Of a stretch of DNA of 64,000 nt, positions 23,004 through 31,291 are shown piece after piece. The DNA lies in the NCBI RefSeq assembly GCF_937873765.1, contig NZ_CALMZC010000022.1, positions 1 to 64,000 on the forward strand. Reading direction: 5' to 3'. The position numbers and the translations under genes are program-made. Each line of letters starts with the position of its first letter. Position 1 is the stretch's first letter. Below the pieces are notes generated by a model, which was not told the DNA's origin, did no database searches, and saw only the letters and a list, made by a program, of their open reading frames with translations. The stretch comes from an uncultured Thiothrix sp. (GTDB lineage: Bacteria > Pseudomonadota > Gammaproteobacteria > Thiotrichales > Thiotrichaceae).

Positions 23004-26000
23004 GTTGAACCTCAGGTGCTGATGAGACTGCAGGCAGTAAGGCCTTAAGTTTAGGATGCTCACAGTGCTCTGGCTGCATATAAGAACCGTCTGGATTTAG
23101 ACAATATTCTTTGAGCCAGCCCGGTAACTGCTCATTATAGGCTTGGATATTTTGTTTTAAGGTTTCTGAGCGCCATTGTAGTTGTGCTTGTGTCCAATCT
23201 ACCCGTGGAAAAATAGAAGCTTGGGAAGGATGTTCAGCTTTATCATCGAATGGTTTGAGTTGCTTTAGCTCCGCTAGATATTGATTTAACTCTGCCAATT
23301 CTGGATCTTGCCCAACCGCTTCAATATTCAATAAACCTAGATCAATGGCACGGAAAATCGCATTATGTCTAATAGAGTCTTTAGTAACTAACCACTGCTG
23401 CTCTAAATCTTTAATATCCCTGACCTTTAGCTTCATACTGCTCGCCATCCCCATTGCGGCCGCCTCGCGTACATCAAATAAATTGTGCATCAGCAGCTTT
23501 TTGCCCTCATTTGGCTCGCGCTTAGACAAGTCAAAGGCGCATTGGAAAACCTGCCACGAGCGATAAGCCTCAGCCGTGTTAGGGGGAACTAACTCAAAAG
23601 TATCAACCACTTTGAGCAAATCCGCCTCACGTTGAGCACGCCATTCTGTCATTTTGACCTCTGCATCAGCAATGCAGGCTTTTAATTCGTCATTGGTCAT
23701 GGCATTGAAGCGTTTGGCGGATTCGCTGAGTGGTGGCTCGACTTGAGTTTTTCTATAGGCTTGCCATTCTTTTTCAGTTTCTTTTCGTAAGATAGGATCA
23801 GTTAGGGACAAAGCTTGTTGGAGTAAACTTTGCTGCTCTGGACTTAAGTTATTTGCCTCTTGTAAAGCAAAAACTGCAGCTATTGCTGCCCTTTGAATAT
23901 GTGCATGACCATTTTTCAATAATCTTAACAACACAGCTAAACATAAATCTGGATTAAAATATCTAAACTTATCAGCAACTTTTACAACTTCTTTAGCCTC
24001 ATTAGTTATCATCAACTGGGTAACATGTGGAAGCAAAATAACTTGCTGATTGCCAAAAACCTTAGAATTATTTACTGAAGAAATAATTACTTCATTTCCA
24101 TATGTTTTATTAATATAACTGATCATATCTGGATAGAAAAAAATAGGATCGAAACTAGCTATGCTTTCCGTAAATCTTGGAATAAATATCGCATTTGGTC
24201 GATCTTCAGGGATTGCTTGAATAGCTAATGAAATTACTTTATATACATGTAACTCTCTCAAAATATTAACTGACTCTAAAGAAGTACGAACATCCTCATT
24301 ATCACTGACTTTCAGAATAAAACTAATCAAAGGAAAATTTTCTGATAAAATCAAAGCTTTTTTCAGTAAAAATATCTTAGAATAATTTTCAGTAAAATAA
24401 CTTTCATTTTTATTCTTAAAATGATTAATTAAAATATCTGCAGAAAGCCTTACGTTCATAGCATCTAGGGCTATAGTAGATGCTAAACGTACATCAGGAT
24501 CAGTATCATTTAGTAACTTTAATAACTTATCCTTTGCATTATCAATTTTAAGCTCTCCTAAAGTTCGTATAGATAAAACTCTCAGCTTTTTAGACGTATC
24601 ATATAGGTAACTTTCTAATATTGAAGCTACTAGCTCTGGCTTCAACTGCTTAAGACTTTCCTCTATTAAAGGAGTTGCTGGTTTCTTTTCTATCAAACTC
24701 ATGAACTCTGGTATAGCATCTACTACATTAAGAATAACTAGACTATTAACCACAGCTAAGCGAAAGTCTGAAATATCGGCATGATTAAACTCACTTCGCA
24801 AGCGCATTAAATCAGGTATGGCCTCGTAAGCTTTCATTCTAGCTAACAAACCAGCCACTTCTATGCGTGCATCTATAAATGCATCACGATTATTTAATAA
24901 ATCGATCAACCCTAATACTATTGATTTACTATTAAACTTCTCAATTGCATTAGCTGCTGAACTCCTAGTATAAGCATCTCTACTACTCAACATTAACATT
25001 AGGTAAGGTAGACCTTTTTCTACCTTAAGATCGGCTAATAGATCGGTAACTCTCTGAGAGAGAATATCATTATTTTCTTTAAGCAATTTAATTAATTGAG
25101 GAACAGCTTGTTCCTTTTGTAATTCTACAATTACATTAATAGCAGCGATTTTTAATTCAATATCAAAACTTTGATCTTGTAATATACTAATTAATACGGG
25201 TATAGCCGACTTAACCTTAAAAAAACCTAAAGCATCAATCGCCCGAATCATACTAGTATCATTAAACTGATCCTTTGTTAATTCGATTAAAGAGTCTACG
25301 GCATCTTCCGCCTGTAAACCAATTAAAGCATCTACTGTTGATAAGCGAATATTGGCTGACTCACTTTTAAGCTGGTTGATTAATTCATAAAGAAAATTAC
25401 TTTTTTGCGTTATCCCGATCAGCTCAATAGCTGACTGAATCAACTCATTATTATCTGTATTTTCTTTCAAAATACGCTTTAAATAATTAGTAATAATATC
25501 ATCTTTAGACACCATACTCAAACTACTCATATAGTTTGTATAAACACCCCACTCCAGCCAAGCATCAACAACTTTTTTATTCATCACTTGTAAAGAAAAT
25601 TGATACTGCCAAAATTCTTTAGCCCCATTTGAAATCCTCTCTAAATCAGCTACTTGCTCTAATCCTTCACGACTTAGAACAATTCCTAAACCTATTTTAT
25701 TCATCGCAGAATTTTCATAAATTAGTTTTTGCAAATTTCCACTTGGTGTATCTCTTAGGAGGTCATAAATCAGATGCGCTGCTTCAGGCGTATTGATATG
25801 AGCAACATGACGGATAGCTTCTTCAGCTTTATTAGAATTAGGATTTATTAAATTTTTAGCTAAAGGTAAAGCTGCTTTACCATTTTTAGCTTGGTAAATA
25901 CCATATTTTGCATAAGAGTGAATACGTCGCTCAATAGGTTGCTGATCAATTAATTCAATTAATAATTGTTTATATTTATCAATACCTTTCTTCTGAAAAC

Positions 26001-27423
26001 GCTTATCTGGTTCTAAATCGTTGCGGGTGAAATCAGTCTCAGCGATATACTGGCGTTGATGAAAGAAATCAAATAACCAATGACCATTAGGACTCGTCCC
26101 CTGCCATAACTCAATTCGATCTGAAATACTTTCTTTACCTAGGCGAAAATGATACGAATAACGATTGATTGCAAAATCACTAGCACTCACGATTAATAAA
26201 GTAGTGACGATCCCACTAGTGAGCCATTTCATAGCGCGCCGAAAACGCATATGATCTTTCCAAGCCTTATTCCAAGCCTCTAAGCTACGCGAAAATAAAT
26301 CATGGTAAAGCTCGAACCAAATTTCCTCACCCCGTTGCTGGCGGCGTAATACTCTGACAGCTTCTAATTTATCCAAAACCTTAGCCAAGTCTTGTTCTGG
26401 CACTCGCCCAATCTCCGCTAAAGCTTTGGCGGTATAAGCAATCTTAACGCCTCGTTGTCCAACTAAATGATCAAACGCTTTAGAAGCTAATTGCTTTTCA
26501 GCATGAGAAAAGCTTGCCAAAATATCTTGAATATAATTTTTAATTATCCCCTGGGCCCGCCCTGCTTTTTCATAACTGGCTAAACGAATAGTTTTTTCAG
26601 GATCGTTTTTATTTAACTCCCACAGTTGAGCACAAACGATTTGTAAATAGGGAGGTTCAGCGGTCATACGAATCTCAGCAAGTGCATGCTGTGTCCGATA
26701 GTCATACTCGCGGTTTAATAAATCGGCTAACAGCCACTCTAGTAAGCGAGGCTCATACTGATAACCCAACTGCTCTACCGGAGCCTTAATAGCGGCTAAG
26801 GTATTTTCACGACTCAGTTTTTCTAAGCGATAGAAGTTTTCAAATAATAAAGTGGGGAGTTTATTTTTAAAGGCATTCAGTTCTAATGCAAAATCTTCAC
26901 GCATCGAGAACACTAAGCTCACGGCTAAGCCTTTATCTGCGAGCACTGCTACCAGTTGATCAATAAACTCATTAAAACTACTGGTGGCTCGTTGATAGCG
27001 AAAAAACTCTTCAAACTGATCGAGAATTAATACCAAAGGAGGACGCACAAACACACCAGCTAAATTTAGTAATCCATGTAAATCTTCTTCAGCTAGTTCT
27101 AAGTCTTGAGGGAAAGCTTCTTTGGTTTGTAAGGCCTTTAATACAGCAGTCTTCACGGTTTGCACAGGCTCACTCACCCAATCGCTGTGATAGACCACTA
27201 CTAAATTCTCACCCAAACTTGATTTTAAGCGAGGTATCACCGCCGCTTGGAGTAAAGAACTCTTGCCTACTCCGCTGGCCGCAAATAATAAAGTAAAACG
27301 ATTCGTCAGAACCTTATCGATTAAAATGGCTGCATCCGTTTCTCGCCCAAAAAAATTATCTTTTTCAGTTTCTCGATAAGGGCGTAAACCGGGATAGGGT
27401 TCAACAGGAGTGTGCCTACTCAT
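22996..27423 (-). CDS. STAND NTPase with transmembrane segment and long HEAT-repeat sensor
   Basis: The 1475-residue protein opens with Y-P-G-L-R-P-Y...F-F-G-R-E, typical of nSTAND1-type NTPases. Walker A is A-S-G-V-G-K-S-S (49-56), Walker B is V-L-I-L-D-Q-F-E-E-F (131-140), and a winged-helix end reads F-E-L-Y-H-D-L-F-S-R-S near 370-380. A membrane span follows (about 399-417). From about 530 to 1190 there are many HEAT-like helical repeats. STAND proteins hold ATP, sense a ligand through their repeats and oligomerise to switch on effectors. Here the effectors would be the flanking SIR2-like and TIR proteins. The repeat part (about 24.0-25.8 kb) is visibly AT-richer than its surroundings. 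Confidence 0.92.
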   Translation of the reverse strand: MSRHTPVEPYPGLRPYRETEKDNFFGRETDAAILIDKVLTNRFTLLFAASGVGKSSLLQAAVIPRLKSSLGENLVVVYHSDWVSEPVQTVKTAVLKALQTKEAFPQDLELAEEDLHGLLNLAGVFVRPPLVLILDQFEEFFRYQRATSSFNEFIDQLVAVLADKGLAVSLVFSMREDFALELNAFKNKLPTLLFENFYRLEKLSRENTLAAIKAPVEQLGYQYEPRLLEWLLADLLNREYDYRTQHALAEIRMTAEPPYLQIVCAQLWELNKNDPEKTIRLASYEKAGRAQGIIKNYIQDILASFSHAEKQLASKAFDHLVGQRGVKIAYTAKALAEIGRVPEQDLAKVLDKLEAVRVLRRQQRGEEIWFELYHDLFSRSLEAWNKAWKDHMRFRRAMKWLTSGIVTTLLIVSASDFAINRYSYHFRLGKESISDRIELWQGTSPNGHWLFDFFHQRQYIAETDFTRNDLEPDKRFQKKGIDKYKQLLIELIDQQPIERRIHSYAKYGIYQAKNGKAALPLAKNLINPNSNKAEEAIRHVAHINTPEAAHLIYDLLRDTPSGNLQKLIYENSAMNKIGLGIVLSREGLEQVADLERISNGAKEFWQYQFSLQVMNKKVVDAWLEWGVYTNYMSSLSMVSKDDIITNYLKRILKENTDNNELIQSAIELIGITQKSNFLYELINQLKSESANIRLSTVDALIGLQAEDAVDSLIELTKDQFNDTSMIRAIDALGFFKVKSAIPVLISILQDQSFDIELKIAAINVIVELQKEQAVPQLIKLLKENNDILSQRVTDLLADLKVEKGLPYLMLMLSSRDAYTRSSAANAIEKFNSKSIVLGLIDLLNNRDAFIDARIEVAGLLARMKAYEAIPDLMRLRSEFNHADISDFRLAVVNSLVILNVVDAIPEFMSLIEKKPATPLIEESLKQLKPELVASILESYLYDTSKKLRVLSIRTLGELKIDNAKDKLLKLLNDTDPDVRLASTIALDAMNVRLSADILINHFKNKNESYFTENYSKIFLLKKALILSENFPLISFILKVSDNEDVRTSLESVNILRELHVYKVISLAIQAIPEDRPNAIFIPRFTESIASFDPIFFYPDMISYINKTYGNEVIISSVNNSKVFGNQQVILLPHVTQLMITNEAKEVVKVADKFRYFNPDLCLAVLLRLLKNGHAHIQRAAIAAVFALQEANNLSPEQQSLLQQALSLTDPILRKETEKEWQAYRKTQVEPPLSESAKRFNAMTNDELKACIADAEVKMTEWRAQREADLLKVVDTFELVPPNTAEAYRSWQVFQCAFDLSKREPNEGKKLLMHNLFDVREAAAMGMASSMKLKVRDIKDLEQQWLVTKDSIRHNAIFRAIDLGLLNIEAVGQDPELAELNQYLAELKQLKPFDDKAEHPSQASIFPRVDWTQAQLQWRSETLKQNIQAYNEQLPGWLKEYCLNPDGSYMQPEHCEHPKLKALLPAVSSAPEVQHE

Positions 27424-28817
27424 ATCGTTTCACTCTCTAAATACTGATCTAGCTCCTCTAACTCTAGTGGATAAGCCTTGACCTTGCGTGATTCCCAATA
27501 AGCAGCTTCGAGTGGATTAAGCTTACTGGTTAAGACATAACACGGCTCATCCGAAATTCTGCGTTCTAAGAGCGCACTGACTAATAAACGCTCTTCCCAA
27601 TAGAGCGGCCGATAAGCGACAAACAACAAAGCACGATGGCGTAAATGCCGCGCTAAATAACTTGGAATAATCCGCTCGGCGTAACGGGCAAAATTCAGGT
27701 AATTACTTTCCGTGAGGGTCAACGCATCACGCCGCAATAAATCATAATCACTACTCTCAGCACTACAAGTACCACGAATTTTATAAATCAGTGAGTAGCC
27801 CTGCCCTAATAAGTCTAGCTTCGATAACTGCTCTTCAGGGCAATACAAGGGTAAATGGGGATTGTAATCAGAGGCTTTGAGTAAGACATGTCCAATATCG
27901 TATTCATGGCTACGCACCACCATTGAGGATAATTCAACAAAGCGTTTACCCGCTTGCGAAAAAGCAGCCTCTAAATGCCCATCATAAGCCGATGAAATTA
28001 AAATCAGCGGCTGAGTCGTTTTTGCGAGCGCTGCATAGAGCGCCATCGGTGATTGGTAGGCGTCTAGTACCGTTTGCAACTGCTTAAGTAAAGCTGAAGT
28101 ACCATAATCGACTTTTAATTGATAATACTCAGCAATGGTTGAGAGTGTGCCATTAAAATCTTTATAACCAATTTGCTCAGCTAAATAGTCGACTGTATCC
28201 GTTTGATTATCGTGTTCACTGATGTCTGAGCCTAAAAATAAAGCAATTTCGCCACGTTTAATGCGCTCTGCCAAGCGCTTCAAATCAATCGGATGGTTAG
28301 AGCTAGCGCTTATTTGCTGTTGCTCAGCTTCCCACCAAAGCAGAAAGCCCTCCACATCGGGAGTCTCATTCAGCAAAAACACCTCTATTTGCTCACGTAA
28401 TAACTGACTGAATGGATTATTAGCTGCTTGGCGTAAGATTTTAGACAGATTAACAAAATGCGGCCGAAGCGGAACAATCCGTGAAAGCTTGGTAATTAAT
28501 AAGCTAATTTGGCTAGCTTCTATTTGGAACTGTTTTAGCTGCTCGACCTCTTGCGCGACTAGCTCTCTAGTAGAAGTATTTAAGTAGGTTTTAACTTGAT
28601 CCCATACATCTAGCGCTTCAACATAGGAAGCATTACAGCGTAAACGATTAGTTTCTTGCTGACAGGCATGAAATAAAGCGGTTTGAGCGTCCTGAATAAT
28701 CGGCTCTAAACGCAGCTTTTCTTCTGAGCGCGTTTCAAGATCATAGTCTTGTTGGTTCAACTTGATGCGCCTAATCAGCGGTTGCAGACGCTCAGCGGAA
28801 GCATTTAGCTCACCCAT
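27420..28817 (-). CDS. SIR2-like protein with N-terminal adaptor segment
   Basis: The 465-residue protein has a helical N-terminal region (residues 24-41 almost match the tail of the operon's TIR protein) and a SIR2-like domain from about 178: G-E-I-A-L-F-L-G-S-D-I-S (189-200), I-L-I-S-S-A-Y-D-G-H-L-E (272-283), Y-K-I-R-G-T (345-350), T-L-T-E-S-N-Y-L-N-F and a closing L-L-F-V-A-Y-R-P-L. Many defence SIR2 proteins deplete NAD+. Here the usual T-T-N-Y-D motif reads S-S-A-Y-D, losing the Asn, and G-A-G-x-S reads G-S-D-I-S, so catalysis is doubtful. It is the first gene and overlaps the STAND gene by four bases (ATGA). Confidence 0.85.
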   Translation of the reverse strand: MGELNASAERLQPLIRRIKLNQQDYDLETRSEEKLRLEPIIQDAQTALFHACQQETNRLRCNASYVEALDVWDQVKTYLNTSTRELVAQEVEQLKQFQIEASQISLLITKLSRIVPLRPHFVNLSKILRQAANNPFSQLLREQIEVFLLNETPDVEGFLLWWEAEQQQISASSNHPIDLKRLAERIKRGEIALFLGSDISEHDNQTDTVDYLAEQIGYKDFNGTLSTIAEYYQLKVDYGTSALLKQLQTVLDAYQSPMALYAALAKTTQPLILISSAYDGHLEAAFSQAGKRFVELSSMVVRSHEYDIGHVLLKASDYNPHLPLYCPEEQLSKLDLLGQGYSLIYKIRGTCSAESSDYDLLRRDALTLTESNYLNFARYAERIIPSYLARHLRHRALLFVAYRPLYWEERLLVSALLERRISDEPCYVLTSKLNPLEAAYWESRKVKAYPLELEELDQYLESETI

Positions 28818-28855
28818 CGTTGTTACCCGAATTTATTGAAGGGGCTTGGCTTACC

Positions 28856-28873
28856 TTGTTATTTTTATAACAA
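28856..28873. promoter_or_regulatory. Palindrome in the SIR2 operon / SHP divergent promoter region
   Basis: Perfect 7-base arms (ttgttat/ataacaa) separated by four T, about 40 bases upstream of the SIR2-like gene in the 175-base gap to the divergent SHP gene. Its AT-rich stem favours an operator over a terminator. Confidence 0.5.
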
Positions 28874-28992
28874 TTTTTGCTTAAACGCCAATTTTTAAAT
28901 ATTTCAAAACATTTACCTATCTTCTCTTCAGAATCCCTTAAGAATCCCCCTTCACAATTCACTTATTCAGCAATAACGGAAGGAAGATCATC

Positions 28993-29409
28993 ATGCTTCA
29001 ACTAAAAACACTGCTCACCAGCTTAAGCTGCGCTCTAATTTTAAGTGCTAATCTCGCTCAAGCCGAAACCCCACAAGACTTCTTAAATACTTATCAAACC
29101 GCAGCCAAAGCAGCCGATGCTCAGTTCCAAGGCTTCTCAGCTACACGCGGTGAGCAGTTTTTTAAAACGACTCATGGCAATGATTGGAGCTGTGCTTCTT
29201 GTCATACCAGTAATCCTGCAACAGTGGGTAAGCATGCATCGACTGGCAAAGCGATTGATCCACTTGCACCTTCAGCCAATCCCGAACGGTTCACCAGCAC
29301 CCGCAAGGTAGATAAATGGTTTAAACGGAATTGCAATGATGTCTTAAGCCGCGAATGCACGGCTTTAGAAAAAGGCGACATTTTGACTTTTTTAATGGCG
29401 ATTAAATAA
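28993..29409 (+). CDS. shp: SHP-type monoheme cytochrome c (DUF1924)
   Basis: The 138-residue product has a signal peptide ending in A-Q-A-E and one heme site, C-A-S-C-H, near residue 65-69. The pattern G-E-Q-F-F...W-S-C-A-S-C-H-T-S-N-P...G-K-H-A-S-T-G-K-A-I-D-P-L-A-P-S-A-N-P-E-R-F-T...V-D-K-W-F-K-R-N-C matches the sphaeroides heme protein family, in which an Asn serves as a displaceable axial ligand and the heme binds O2 or NO; the R-N-C-N-D region is the likely place. A ggaagg ribosome site precedes the ATG. It is eleven bases from the diheme cytochrome gene, as in known SHP clusters with DHC and cytochrome b. Confidence 0.9.
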   Translation: MLQLKTLLTSLSCALILSANLAQAETPQDFLNTYQTAAKAADAQFQGFSATRGEQFFKTTHGNDWSCASCHTSNPATVGKHASTGKAIDPLAPSANPERFTSTRKVDKWFKRNCNDVLSRECTALEKGDILTFLMAIK

Positions 29410-29419
29410 GGACATTAAC

Positions 29420-29977
29420 ATGAAAACATGGATCAAGGGTTTAGCTGTGATAACCACCAGTTTATTCCTCATCGGTGCGGTGCAAGTGTGGGCGGATGAA
29501 GATGAAGAAAATGAAGCCTATGCAGGCCACAAACAGGATAAATATCTAGAAGTCCGTCGCCCCCATGAGGAGCATGAGGGCAAGATGCAAGGCTTACGCA
29601 CCACTAATGCGACTTGGAAAGCCGAATGCAGTGCCTGCCACATGGCTTATCCACCCGGCTTATTACCTGCCTCCTCATGGCAAGCCATGATGGGGGGGTT
29701 AGATAAACATTTCGGTACGGATGCCAGCCTTGACGAAACAACCCTTAAAGAAATCTTGCCATTTTTAGAAGCCAATGCTGCGCCAGAACCAAGAAAACCG
29801 AGTGCTGAACCGACTTTACGCATCACCGAAACCGCGTGGTTTAAGCATGAGCATGATGAGATCTCGGCGCTGACTTGGAAAAATCCCAAGATTAAAAGTG
29901 CCTCTAATTGCACCGCCTGCCATATGCAAGCCGAACAAGGCAATTTTGATGAAGACACGGTGCGTATTCCCCGCTAA
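29420..29977 (+). CDS. dhc: Diheme cytochrome c (DHC family)
   Basis: The 185-residue protein has a signal peptide ending near V-W-A-D, an acidic N-terminal stretch and two heme sites, C-S-A-C-H near residue 72-76 and C-T-A-C-H near 164-168. The blocks M-A-Y-P-P-G-L-L-P-A-S-S-W and M-M-G-G-L-D-K-H-F-G-T-D-A-S-L characterise DHC, the periplasmic partner that carries electrons between a membrane cytochrome b and SHP. It is followed nine bases later by the start of a cytochrome b561 gene, with a strong aaggag ribosome site overlapping its stop. Confidence 0.92.
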   Translation: MKTWIKGLAVITTSLFLIGAVQVWADEDEENEAYAGHKQDKYLEVRRPHEEHEGKMQGLRTTNATWKAECSACHMAYPPGLLPASSWQAMMGGLDKHFGTDASLDETTLKEILPFLEANAAPEPRKPSAEPTLRITETAWFKHEHDEISALTWKNPKIKSASNCTACHMQAEQGNFDEDTVRIPR

Positions 29978-29986
29978 GGAGTTGAT

Positions 29987-30606
29987 ATGCAAGCACGTAT
30001 CTAGTCTGGGATTGGCCGACACGGGTCTTTCATTGGTCGTTTGCGCTGAGCTTTGCAGGTGCTTATTTGACCGCAGAATCAGAGCGGTATCGAGATATCC
30101 ATTTAGCGCTTGGCTATCTGTTTGCAGGCTTATTAGTCTTTCGGCTTATTTGGGGACTAATCGGTACCCGCTATGCACGCTTTAGCTCGTTTAGCTTTAC
30201 ACCGCGTACGGTACTGAGTTATCTGCAATCACTGTTAAAGCACCAAGTTCAACACTTTTTAGGGCATAATCCAATAGGAACCATCGCCATCTTTTTGCTC
30301 TTAGGGCTAGGCTTAATGATTAGCTTCACTGGCATCGCTTTAGATTGGGAATTCGGTTCAGTGGACTGGGAAGACCTCTTTGCTGAAACACATGAGTGGA
30401 GTGCTAACTTTATGTTGCTAGTCGTATTCATGCATATTGGCGGTGTCATCCTTAGTAGTTGGTTACATCATGAGAATCTAGCAAGGGCAATGCTCACTGG
30501 CTACAAACAAGGTGAAGCGGGTCATGCTATCCAAAAGAGCTTTTTCTGGTTAGCTATACTAATGCTTGCTGCTATCCTAGGATTTTTAGTTAGTTACTTA
30601 AGCTAA
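29987..30606 (+). pseudogene. Cytochrome b561 gene with an apparent 1-nt deletion after codon 5
   Basis: A strong ribosome site (aaggag) and ATG at 29987 give M-Q-A-R-I and then TAG at 30002-30004. One frame over, from 30004, the sequence reads V-W-D-W-P-T-R-V-F-H-W-S-F, the standard opening of this family, and stays open to 30606 with four spans. Seventeen bases separate the ATG from that Val codon where 18 are needed, so a single base appears lost. The correct frame has no ATG, GTG or TTG between its own stop at 29983 and this motif; TTG at 30067 lies beyond the first heme His. Either the gene is inactivated, or this is a sequencing error, or a frameshift is used. Downstream codons look intact, favouring a recent event or an error. 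Confidence 0.75.
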
Positions 30607-30610
30607 ACAT

Positions 30611-31291
30611 ATGCGTATTTTGGTCGTAGAAGATGATGCGGTCTTGGGGGATGCCCTACAACAGGGGCTAACCCAAGCCGGTTATGCCGTTGATTGGGTA
30701 CGTGATGGCTTGCAAGCACGGCATGCACTGACTGCTGAGCCTTATGCCGCTGTGGTCTTAGATTTAGGCTTGCCACGCTGTTCGGGTCTGGAGGTTTTAA
30801 AGGAACTGCGTCAGCGCCGTCAGCAACTGCCTGTATTAATTCTCACAGCACGCGATACCGTACAAGATCGGATTCAAGGCTTAGATGCGGGTGCTGATGA
30901 TTACCTGATTAAGCCTTTTGACATGGACGAACTTAGCGCTCGCTTACGTGCTTTATTACGGCGTGCCCACGGCTTTACCCAGCCCTACTTACAAATCGGT
31001 GAAGTCCAACTAGATCCTGCTGCCCGTCAAGTTAGTTATCAAGGGCAAATGATTGAATTATCTGGGCGCGAATTTACCGTCTTACATACGTTAATGTTAG
31101 CAGCAGGCCGGGTGTTATCACGTGCTCAGATGGAAGAAAGCTTATACGCTTGGGGGCAAGAGGTGGAAAGCAATACAGTAGAAGTGCATATTCATCATTT
31201 ACGCCGCAAACTTTATCCCGAATTGATTCAAACAGTGCGTGGTGTAGGCTATTTGCTACCGCGTCCTAAGACTAGTTCAAATGTCTCTTAA
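30611..31291 (+). CDS. OmpR-family response regulator (QseB/PmrA-like)
   Basis: The 226-residue protein has a receiver domain (acidic pair in V-E-D-D, phospho-acceptor Asp in V-V-L-D-L-G-L-P near 51, Thr in L-T-A-R-D, Lys in I-K-P-F-D) and an OmpR/PhoB winged-helix output (E-F-T-V-L-H-T-L-M...V-E-V-H-I-H-H-L-R-R-K-L...T-V-R-G-V-G-Y-L). It should bind DNA after phosphorylation by the overlapping kinase gene. It starts four bases after the cytochrome b561 stop, so the SHP-DHC-cytochrome b unit and this two-component system probably form one operon. Confidence 0.95.
   Translation: MRILVVEDDAVLGDALQQGLTQAGYAVDWVRDGLQARHALTAEPYAAVVLDLGLPRCSGLEVLKELRQRRQQLPVLILTARDTVQDRIQGLDAGADDYLIKPFDMDELSARLRALLRRAHGFTQPYLQIGEVQLDPAARQVSYQGQMIELSGREFTVLHTLMLAAGRVLSRAQMEESLYAWGQEVESNTVEVHIHHLRRKLYPELIQTVRGVGYLLPRPKTSSNVS

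Noticed and set aside
22383..28817. Considered as a prophage or integrated element
   Set aside because: No integrase, transposase, terminase, direct repeats or tRNA edge were seen on either side.
28856..28873. Palindrome followed by a T run considered as a plus-strand terminator
   Set aside because: The stem is AT-rich and weak, and nothing transcribed on the plus strand ends upstream, so an operator in a divergent promoter fits better.
30067..30606. Treating the cytochrome b561 as an intact gene starting at TTG 30067
   Set aside because: That start would drop the conserved V-W-D-W-P-T-R-V-F-H-W segment with the first heme His; the ribosome site and ATG at 29987 with a 1-base offset explain the data better.
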